Positions 5,815 to 11,008 of a stretch of DNA of 11,008 bases are shown here, piece by piece (positions within the stretch are counted from its first letter, which is position 1; each line of letters begins with the position of its first letter). The DNA comes from Acetobacteraceae bacterium (GTDB taxonomy: Bacteria; Pseudomonadota; Alphaproteobacteria; Acetobacterales; Acetobacteraceae): NCBI GenBank assembly GCA_947478535.1, contig CANJXD010000151.1:1-11008 (forward strand). The letters are read 5' to 3'. Under the pieces are notes generated by a model. The model had not been told where the DNA came from. It ran no database searches and saw only the letters and a list, made by a program, of their open reading frames with translations. Position numbers and translations under genes: made by a program.

Positions 5815-8142
5815 TCAAGCATGCAGCGCCGCCCAGATCCGCGCCGGTGTCGCCGGCATATCAATATGCGTGACGCCCCGCGGCGCCAGCGCATCCAACA
5901 CCGCGGAGATCACCGCCGGCGGCGCGCCGATCGTGCCCGCTTCTCCGCCACCCTTCGCGCCGAGCGGATTGACGCTGGTCGGATGCGGATTGTCGAGCAG
6001 CGCGAACACAGGAAGATCCGCGGCGCGCGGCATCGCGTAGTCCATGAAGGAGGCGGTGACGACCTGCCCCGCCGCGTCATGGATCAGATGCTCGCACAGC
6101 GCCTGCCCGATGCCCTGCGCGACGCCGCCATGCACCTGGCCTTCCAGCATCGTGTGATCCACGACATGGCCGACATCATCGGCGACGAGGTAGCGCAGGA
6201 TCGCCGTCGCCCCCGTCTCCGGATCGATTTCCAGCTCGCAGATGTGGCAGCCATTCGGATAGGTCGGCGCGCTCGCGGCGAAGAGCGCGGCCTGGTCGAG
6301 CCCCGGTTCCATCCCGGGCGGCAGGCGAGACGGCGCGAAGGCCGCGCGCACGACATCCAGCAGCGGCAGCGCGCGATCTGTGCCGGCGATGCGGAAGCGG
6401 CCTGCGACGAACTCGATATCCGCCGGCGCCGCTTCCAGCAGATGCGCCGCGATCAGCTTTCCCTTCGCGATCACCTTCTCCCCCGCCCGCAGCACCGCGG
6501 ACCCCCCCGCGGCGGCGGAACGCGACCCGTAGGTGCCGCGCCCGAAGGGCACCAGATCCGTATCCCCCTGCACCACCCGCACCCCTTCGGCCGCGATGCC
6601 CAACTGGTCCGCCAGCATGCGCGCGAAGATCGTCTCATGCCCCTGGCCATTGCTGTTGGTGCCGACCAGCAGGGTGATGCCGCCATCGGGGTCGAAGCGG
6701 ACATCCGCGCGTTCCTCGGCCGGCGAGCCCAGCGGCCCACCGGCCTGCTCGATGGCATTGGCGATGCCGATGCCGCGCAGCATCCCGCGCGAGGCCGCCT
6801 CCGCCCGCCGCGCCGGAAAGCCGTCCCAATCCGCGCCTTCCAGCGCCATCGCCATGCCGCGCGCGAAATCGCCGCTGTCATAGGCGAACATGAAGCCGGT
6901 ATCCCACGGTATCGCCGAGGCCGGGATCAGGTTGCGCTGGCGCAGCGCCACGCGATCCATGCCCAACTCCGCCGCCGCCGCATCGATCAGCCGCTCCACC
7001 GCATAGGTCGCTTCCGGCCGCCCCGCCCCACGATAGGGCGCCGTGGGTTGCGTATTGGTGAAGGCGCCGAGCACCCGGGCATGGATCACCGGCGTCGTAT
7101 AGGTGGCTGACAATGATCCGAGATTGTTCACCATCGAATGCGCCCCGCGCAGCCCGACATAGGCGCCCACCGCCGCCACCGTCCGCACACCGATCGCCAG
7201 GAATTTTCCGTCGATATCGAGCGCCAGCAGCGCCTCCGTCACATTGTCCCGCGCATGTTCGTCGGCCAGCAGGGATTCGCCCCGCTCCGCCGTCCAGCGC
7301 ACCGGCGCGCCGAGCGTCTTCGCCAGCCACAGCACCAGCGCCTGTTCGCGGAAAAGCGCGCCCTTCATGCCGAAGCCGCCGCCGACATCAGGGGAGGTCA
7401 CGCGCAGCGCGCGTTCCGGCACGCGCAACACCGCGGTCGCGAGTACGGCGCGAATCTGGTGCGGTGTCTGCAAGGGGGAGATCAGGTGGTAGCGCCCCTC
7501 CGCCGCATCCCAGATGCCGATTGCCGCGCGAGGTTCCATCGGGTTGGCGCTGACGCGCTGGTTCACCAGCCGTAGCCGCGTGACGTGATGCGCCCGGGCG
7601 ACCGCCGCCTGCAACGCGGCCTCATCGCCGAGTTCGAAGGTGAAGCAGAGATTGCCCGGCGCTTCCGGCCAGATTTGCGCCGCATCGGCCAGCACGGCGG
7701 CGCCAGTATCGGCGGCGGCGGGCAGGGGGTCGTAGTCCACCTCCACCGCCTCCGCCGCGTCCTTCGCCTGCTGCGCCGTCATCGCCACCACCGCCGCCAC
7801 GGCATCGCCGACATACCGCGCGCGGCCTTCCGCGAGGAGGGCGAAGCGCGGCTCGATGATCGGATGCGCCCGGCCATCCTTCAAGCGCGGGCGGCTGACG
7901 CAGGGAATGCAGCCGAGCCCCGCCGCCGCCACATCCTCCGCCGTCACCACCGCGCGCACGCCCGGCATGGCGCGGGCGGCCGTGGTGTCGATGGCGCGGA
8001 TCACGGCGTGGGCATGCGGGCTGCGCAGCACCACCATATGCAGCGCGCCGGGCGGCGCCAGGTCATCGGTGAAGCGCCCGAGCCCGGTCAGCAGCCGCCG
8101 ATCCTCAACTCGCCCTTGCCGATGGCCCCCGAACTTCTCCAT
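5815..8142 (-). CDS. Xanthine dehydrogenase/CoxL-family molybdopterin-binding large subunit
   Basis: This 775-residue protein has the complete large (Mo-binding) subunit of the molybdenum hydroxylase family. The aldehyde oxidase a/b hammerhead domain covers about 20-135 ([14 protein letters not shown] at 39-52). Cofactor motifs follow: GGGFGMKG (254-261), [10 protein letters not shown] (369-378), NGQGHET (498-504), GRGTYGSRS (534-542), and [12 protein letters not shown] (730-741) with the catalytic Glu at 734. The PYRGAGR loop is not the AYxCSFR signature of true form I CO dehydrogenase, so this is a form II-like hydroxylase that adds water-derived oxygen to an aldehyde or N-heterocycle. Such enzymes normally need a 2Fe-2S small subunit and usually an FAD subunit; neither gene is present. 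The ATG at 8142 lacks a clear ribosome-binding site. The gene heads a minus-strand operon with a Bug receptor and a decarboxylase-like gene, and is divergent from another Bug gene. The substrate is unknown. Confidence 0.93.
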   Translation of the reverse strand: MEKFGGHRQGRVEDRRLLTGLGRFTDDLAPPGALHMVVLRSPHAHAVIRAIDTTAARAMPGVRAVVTAEDVAAAGLGCIPCVSRPRLKDGRAHPIIEPRFALLAEGRARYVGDAVAAVVAMTAQQAKDAAEAVEVDYDPLPAAADTGAAVLADAAQIWPEAPGNLCFTFELGDEAALQAAVARAHHVTRLRLVNQRVSANPMEPRAAIGIWDAAEGRYHLISPLQTPHQIRAVLATAVLRVPERALRVTSPDVGGGFGMKGALFREQALVLWLAKTLGAPVRWTAERGESLLADEHARDNVTEALLALDIDGKFLAIGVRTVAAVGAYVGLRGAHSMVNNLGSLSATYTTPVIHARVLGAFTNTQPTAPYRGAGRPEATYAVERLIDAAAAELGMDRVALRQRNLIPASAIPWDTGFMFAYDSGDFARGMAMALEGADWDGFPARRAEAASRGMLRGIGIANAIEQAGGPLGSPAEERADVRFDPDGGITLLVGTNSNGQGHETIFARMLADQLGIAAEGVRVVQGDTDLVPFGRGTYGSRSAAAGGSAVLRAGEKVIAKGKLIAAHLLEAAPADIEFVAGRFRIAGTDRALPLLDVVRAAFAPSRLPPGMEPGLDQAALFAASAPTYPNGCHICELEIDPETGATAILRYLVADDVGHVVDHTMLEGQVHGGVAQGIGQALCEHLIHDAAGQVVTASFMDYAMPRAADLPVFALLDNPHPTSVNPLGAKGGGEAGTIGAPPAVISAVLDALAPRGVTHIDMPATPARIWAALHA

Positions 8143-8188
8143 CCTGCGATACCCCGATGCTGTCGCGCCGACTATGCCGCCGCCGCGC

Positions 8189-8220
8189 CGTCACCGGAAC
8201 CCATCTGGATTCTCGTCACC
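8189..8220. repeat. Direct repeat CGTCACC in the divergent intergenic region
   Basis: CGTCACC occurs at 8189-8195 and again at 8214-8220, 25 bases apart start to start, within the 78-base gap between the molybdenum enzyme gene and the second Bug gene. The second copy abuts the Bug ATG. It may be a regulator site for both promoters, but 7-mers of this composition can recur by chance in GC-rich DNA. Confidence 0.2.
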
Positions 8221-9192
8221 ATGGCCGCCACCCGTCGTGCCCTGTTCTCCACCTTGGTCACCACCTTGGCCGCAACGCCCGCATTGGCCCAAGCGCCCTT
8301 CCCCAACCGCCCCATCCGCCTCGTCTGCGGCTTCGCGCCAGGCGGTGCCACGGATGTGCTGGCGCGCAGCCTGGCGGACCGGCTGACGCCGATCTGGCGG
8401 CACTCCGTGGTGGTGGAGAATCGTCCCGGCGCCGGCGGCAACATCGCCGCCGATTTCGTCGCCCGTGCCGTGCCGGATGGCCACACGCTGCTGCTCGGCA
8501 CCTCCGCCCAGGTGCAGAGCGCGGGGCTTTTCGCGCGCCTGCCCTACCACCCTGTGCGGGATTTCACGCCGCTGCTGCTGATGGCGGGCTACCCCGTGGC
8601 GCTGGTCGTGCATCCCGGCCTGCCGGTGCGGACCCTCGCGGAATTCGTCGCCCATGCGCGGGCCAATCCCGGCCGGGTCACGCTCGCCTCCTCCGGAATC
8701 GGCAATACGCCGCATCTGGCCGCGCTGCTGCTGTCCCAGATGGCGGGGATCGAGCTGACGGTGGTGCAATACACCGGCGCCGCGCTCGGTCAGGCCGCGG
8801 TCCTGAACGGGGAGGTCAATGGCGCCTTCCAATCCATGCTGCTTGCCAAGCCCGCCGTCGAATCCGGCCGCGAACGCGCACTCGCCACCACCGGCGCCGC
8901 GCGCTGGCCCGAATTACCGGATGTGCCGACCGTCGCCGAGCAGGGCTTTCCCGGCTTCGAGGCCGGAAGCTGGTTCGGCATCCAGGGCCCACCCGGCATG
9001 GCGGAGGACCTGGTCACCCGCCTCCACGCCGATCTCCGCACGGCGTTCCGCGACCCCGCGCTGCAAGCCCGGCTTGCTGCCGCCGGCTTCGGCATCCGGG
9101 AGGCCGATCCCGCCGGATTCCGCACCGTGATGGAGGAAGAATACGCCCGCTGGGCCCGCGTGCTGCGAGAGGCCGGCATCAGGCCGGAATAG
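8221..9192 (+). CDS. Bug/TctC-family tripartite tricarboxylate transporter substrate-binding protein
   Basis: This is a 323-residue Bug receptor. The ATG at 8221 is chosen because it puts a signal peptide at the N-terminus: twin arginines (ATRRALFSTL, residues 3-12), a hydrophobic core, and an ALAQA cleavage site before PFPNRPIRLV. The frame stays open far upstream, but that region overlaps the divergent Mo-enzyme gene and shows no domain. Family landmarks are CGFAPGGATDVLA (36-48), VVVENRPGAGGNIAADFVAR (63-82), PDGHTLLLG, YHPVRDFTP (109-117) and LASSGIGNTPHLAALLL, with a C-terminus of YARWARVLREAGIRPE. No good ribosome-binding site is seen. It is divergent from the molybdenum enzyme gene and has no membrane-transporter partner here, so it is an orphan receptor for an unknown carboxylate. 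Its last 14 bases overlap the end of the convergent phosphoesterase gene. Confidence 0.92.
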   Translation: MAATRRALFSTLVTTLAATPALAQAPFPNRPIRLVCGFAPGGATDVLARSLADRLTPIWRHSVVVENRPGAGGNIAADFVARAVPDGHTLLLGTSAQVQSAGLFARLPYHPVRDFTPLLLMAGYPVALVVHPGLPVRTLAEFVAHARANPGRVTLASSGIGNTPHLAALLLSQMAGIELTVVQYTGAALGQAAVLNGEVNGAFQSMLLAKPAVESGRERALATTGAARWPELPDVPTVAEQGFPGFEAGSWFGIQGPPGMAEDLVTRLHADLRTAFRDPALQARLAAAGFGIREADPAGFRTVMEEEYARWARVLREAGIRPE

Positions 9193-10027
9193 GCGCCCAG
9201 CCTGGGCCACCATCCTCCGGCCCCAATAGATAGGCCTCGTGCCGCGTCAGCACATCCCGCCCCACGAGGCGCTGGCGCACCCGCGCGCCATCCAGCGTGT
9301 AGGCGACGAACCCCACCTCCCGCAGCCCCCAATCCGGGGCCTGCGGCACGCCATTGATGACGGAGGTCGAGGGCCCCCAGACATGGCGCGTGCCGTCGAG
9401 ATCGAAGGCCCGGTACTGGTGCTTGTGCCCGCTGGCCACCAGCTTCAGCCGCCGCCCCGTGAAGGCCGCGAGCAGCCGCCGCCGCGCCTCGGGGTCCAGC
9501 GAGGATTGCTCCTCCACCGTCTCGCTGGGGTGGTCCATGAACAGGGGCTTGTGGACGAACAGCGCGATCGGCAGCGCCTGGTCCGCTTGCGCGAGGGTCT
9601 GGTCCAGCCAGGCCAGCTGTTCGGCTTCCTGCGGTAGGCCCGGCGCGTTCAGCGTATGCGCGTTCACACCGATCATCAGCCATCCGCCGGCCTCGAAGGC
9701 CCAGCGATCCTCGCCCCAATGCCGCGCCCAGCGTGCCAGCCGCGCCTCGTTCACCCGTTTGTCCATCCCGCCGGCGATCCTGCAATCGCCGACATCATGA
9801 TTGCCCGGGATGATGCGCCACGGCACCGGCAGGCGTTCCAACTGGCTGCGGGCATAGGCGTGGTCCGCTTCCACGTCCGGGTCCCCGAGCACGGCATCGC
9901 CGGTGCAGATGATGAGGTCCGGCGGATCGGCCGCCAGCATCTCCAGCACCTGTTCCCAATTGTCCCGGAACATCGTCCGGCGCGCCGAAAGATGCATGTC
10001 TGACAACTGTACGAAGCGGAAGCTCAT
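9179..10027 (-). CDS. Calcineurin-like metallophosphoesterase (CpdA/Icc-like)
   Basis: The 282-residue protein carries all the blocks of the calcineurin-like phosphoesterase superfamily: Asp10 and His12 in QLSDMHLS, Asp44 in CTGDAV, Asn76 and His77 in PGNHD, His159 in FVHKP, and His201 and His203 in SGHKH. These bind two metal ions for hydrolysis of a phosphodiester or phosphomonoester. Order and length resemble the class III cyclic nucleotide phosphodiesterases (CpdA), which lower cAMP in the cytoplasm, but related proteins act on phospholipid head groups and other esters, so the substrate is open. There is no signal peptide. The gene is the last of a minus-strand operon, 18 bases after the SDR gene, which suggests co-transcription. 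Its 3' end overlaps the convergent Bug receptor gene by 14 bases. Why a phosphoesterase sits with a Bug receptor and an SDR is not evident; hydrolysis of an organophosphate nutrient is one possibility. Confidence 0.9.
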   Translation of the reverse strand: MSFRFVQLSDMHLSARRTMFRDNWEQVLEMLAADPPDLIICTGDAVLGDPDVEADHAYARSQLERLPVPWRIIPGNHDVGDCRIAGGMDKRVNEARLARWARHWGEDRWAFEAGGWLMIGVNAHTLNAPGLPQEAEQLAWLDQTLAQADQALPIALFVHKPLFMDHPSETVEEQSSLDPEARRRLLAAFTGRRLKLVASGHKHQYRAFDLDGTRHVWGPSTSVINGVPQAPDWGLREVGFVAYTLDGARVRQRLVGRDVLTRHEAYLLGPEDGGPGWAPIPA

Positions 10028-10045
10028 CGGACCGGTTCCAATCCT

Positions 10046-10846
10046 TCAGCCGCAGCGGACGGACATGCCGCCATCCACCACCAGTTCCGTCCCGGTGATG
10101 AAGCGCGCCTCGTCGGAGGCGAGGAACAGCACGGCATTCGCGGTATCCCGCCCATCGCCGGCGAAGCCCAGCGGAATGCGCGCGACGCGCTGCTTGATCA
10201 GCGCCTCCACATCCCCCCCCGCGCGCTGCCCGGCGAGCCGCACTTCCACCATCGGCGTGTGCATCTGCCCCGGCACCACGGTGTTCACGCGGATGCCCTT
10301 GGTGGCGTACTGGATCGCGACGACCTTCGACATCTGGATGACGCCAGCCTTCGACGCGGCATAGGCCACCTGCGCCGCGCCAGTCCAGCGGATGCCGGAG
10401 GTGGAAGCGAGGTTCACCACCGCGCCGCCGCCCTGCGCCACCATCACCGGCAGCACATGCTTCAGGCCGAGGAAGACGCTTTTGAGGTTATGGTCGATCT
10501 GCGCGTCCCACACCTCCTCCGCCATCTCCACCGGCCCGCCGGCGGCGGAACCGCCGACATTGTTCACCAGCACATCGATGCGCTCATGCCGCGCGACGAT
10601 GCCCTGCACCGCCGCCGCCATCGCCTCGCTGTTCGTGACATCGCAGACCAGCGGCATGAACCGCCCGTCCACTTCCGCCACGCGCGCCGCGGTTTCCTCC
10701 ATCGCCTCCGCATTGCGGTCGAGGCCGATCACCGCCGCCCCCTCCCGCGCGAAGCCCACGGCGATGGCGCGGCCATTGCCCCAGCCGGGGCCCACGGACC
10801 CGGCGCCCGTCACCATCACCACCTTGCCGGCGAAACGCTTCGTCAT
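10046..10846 (-). CDS. SDR family NAD(P)-dependent oxidoreductase
   Basis: This is a classical short-chain dehydrogenase of 266 residues from the ATG at 10846. The GAGGAC ribosome-binding site six bases upstream fixes this start, and earlier in-frame codons belong to the preceding gene. The cofactor loop is the extended type TGAGSVGPGWGNGRA (13-27) rather than the short TGxxxGIG. Asp43 at the end of the second strand (GLDRN) favours NAD over NADP. NNVG is at 95-98. The catalytic set is Asn120 (DHNLKS), Ser148 (NLASTSG), Tyr162 and Lys166 (YAASK), with one extra residue between Ser and Tyr compared with FabG. The end has the common TGTELVVDGG. SDRs of this type oxidise alcohols or reduce ketones; the substrate is not predictable. 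The gene starts 10 bases after the stop of a Bug receptor and is followed by a phosphoesterase gene, so it is probably part of a catabolic operon. Confidence 0.93.
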   Translation of the reverse strand: MTKRFAGKVVMVTGAGSVGPGWGNGRAIAVGFAREGAAVIGLDRNAEAMEETAARVAEVDGRFMPLVCDVTNSEAMAAAVQGIVARHERIDVLVNNVGGSAAGGPVEMAEEVWDAQIDHNLKSVFLGLKHVLPVMVAQGGGAVVNLASTSGIRWTGAAQVAYAASKAGVIQMSKVVAIQYATKGIRVNTVVPGQMHTPMVEVRLAGQRAGGDVEALIKQRVARIPLGFAGDGRDTANAVLFLASDEARFITGTELVVDGGMSVRCG

Positions 10847-10852
10847 CGGTCT

Positions 10853-10858
10853 GTCCTC
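10853..10858 (-). promoter_or_regulatory. Ribosome-binding site that fixes the SDR start and overlaps the upstream stop codon
   Basis: GAGGAC on the minus strand lies six bases before the SDR ATG and shares two bases with the TGA of the Bug receptor gene (10859-10857). The arrangement supports translational coupling and the shorter SDR start. Confidence 0.65.
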
Positions 10859-10995
10859 AATCGAGCACGATGTTGGCGGCGGCGGCGACACGGCGCCACC
10901 GCGCAATCTCCGCGCGCTGGAAGGCGCCGTATTGCTCGGGTGTATTCGCCACCACGGTGTAGCCCCCGGCCGCGAGGTTCGCGGTATTGCCGGGG
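10857..10995 (-). CDS. Bug/TctC-family receptor, C-terminal fragment (5' end missing at contig end)
   Basis: The last 45 codons of a minus-strand gene are present, ending in TGA at 10859-10857. The peptide runs from PGNTANLAAGGYTVV through ANTPEQYGAFQRAEIARWRR to VAAAANIVLD. The NTPEQ..AFQRAEIARW pattern followed by a short ANI.LD end is the usual C-terminus of Bug/TctC periplasmic receptors, so this is probably a third Bug gene. Its sequence differs from the ends of the other two in the window, so it is not a copy of either. It leads the operon that continues with the SDR and phosphoesterase genes. Bases beyond 10995 are adapter, so the reading frame must not be extended into them. The missing part is due to the contig end, not gene decay. 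Confidence 0.75.
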
Positions 10996-11008
10996 AGATC
11001 GGAAGAGC
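10996..11008. other. Illumina sequencing adapter remnant at contig end
   Basis: The final 13 bases read AGATCGGAAGAGC, identical to the common core of Illumina TruSeq adapters. An exact 13-base match placed exactly at the end of the sequence is best explained by untrimmed adapter in the assembled reads. These bases are not genomic. Confidence 0.95.

Noticed and set aside
5759..5818. Upstream TTG (5818) or ATG (5806) starts for the first Bug gene
   Set aside because: They would place 16-20 residues before the signal peptide; the ATG at 5758 gives normal length and signal position.
4754..6040. Long open frame on the plus strand (about 428 codons)
   Set aside because: It is antisense to the Bug receptor, the start of the decarboxylase-like gene and the end of the Mo-enzyme gene, all with clear family motifs. 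Its Arg/His/Pro-rich translation shows no domain and is typical of the complement of GC-rich genes.
5821..7110. Long open frame on the plus strand (about 429 codons)
   Set aside because: It lies wholly antisense to the Mo-enzyme gene; the translation is Arg-rich with no recognisable motif.
5815..8142. Annotation as CO dehydrogenase large subunit (coxL)
   Set aside because: The active-site loop reads PYRGAGR, not the AYxCSFR signature of form I CO dehydrogenase.
7585..8220. N-terminal extension of the second Bug gene
   Set aside because: The frame is open upstream, but it is antisense to the Mo-enzyme gene, and the signal peptide begins exactly at the ATG at 8221.
9193..9208. GCCCAG/CTGGGC palindrome after the second Bug gene as a terminator
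   Set aside because: The loop would be only a few bases, no T-run follows, and it lies in the coding end of the phosphoesterase gene.
8221..10995. Bug genes as tandem duplicates
   Set aside because: The two complete receptors and the fragment differ clearly in sequence and lie in different transcription units, so recent duplication is not supported.

Overview
The window is dense, high-GC, protein-coding DNA: twelve protein genes (two cut by the window ends), no gap above 180 bases, and no RNA gene, insertion sequence or CRISPR array that I can see. High GC, short intergenic gaps, several stand-alone Bug/TctC solute receptors with twin-arginine-like signal peptides, and xanthine-dehydrogenase, acyl-CoA dehydrogenase and SDR genes suggest a free-living alphaproteobacterium of the Acetobacteraceae (Roseomonas-like) type. 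A Bug-rich betaproteobacterium cannot be excluded from sequence alone.

Layout. Positions 1-729 (minus) hold a lactonase-type metallo-beta-lactamase-fold hydrolase, cut by the left edge. It is divergent from an Asp/Glu/hydantoin-racemase-family gene at 908-1738 (plus), and a candidate promoter and a dyad lie between them. Five minus-strand genes follow, read from 8142 down to 1742: a molybdenum hydroxylase large subunit (xanthine dehydrogenase/CoxL family), a Bug receptor, a 4,5-dihydroxyphthalate-decarboxylase-like protein coupled to it with one base between them, an LCAD-like acyl-CoA dehydrogenase with a GTG start, and a TetR regulator with a basic tail. The acyl-CoA dehydrogenase appears to have its own promoter, covered by an inverted repeat. 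A second inverted repeat with the same arm length and spacing lies just upstream of the tetR gene.

At 8221-9192 (plus) a second Bug receptor diverges from the molybdenum enzyme gene. Its end overlaps by 14 bases a convergent metallophosphoesterase gene (9179-10027, minus). Upstream of that gene on the minus strand are an SDR dehydrogenase (10046-10846) and the last 45 codons of a third Bug receptor, forming a tight three-gene operon cut by the right edge.

Functionally the window reads as small-molecule catabolism: periplasmic capture of organic acids by Bug proteins, oxidative hydroxylation by a Mo enzyme, decarboxylation or ring chemistry, acyl-CoA oxidation, and alcohol/ketone redox chemistry. 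The substrates are not identifiable from sequence.

The last 13 bases (10996-11008) are identical to the Illumina TruSeq adapter core AGATCGGAAGAGC. The right end is therefore an assembly artefact, not genomic sequence. I found no convincing undescribed defence or mobile system. The best leads are the matched-geometry dyads near the acyl-CoA dehydrogenase and tetR genes, the racemase-family protein whose second catalytic Cys is Asp, and the orphan Mo-enzyme/Bug/decarboxylase-like module.
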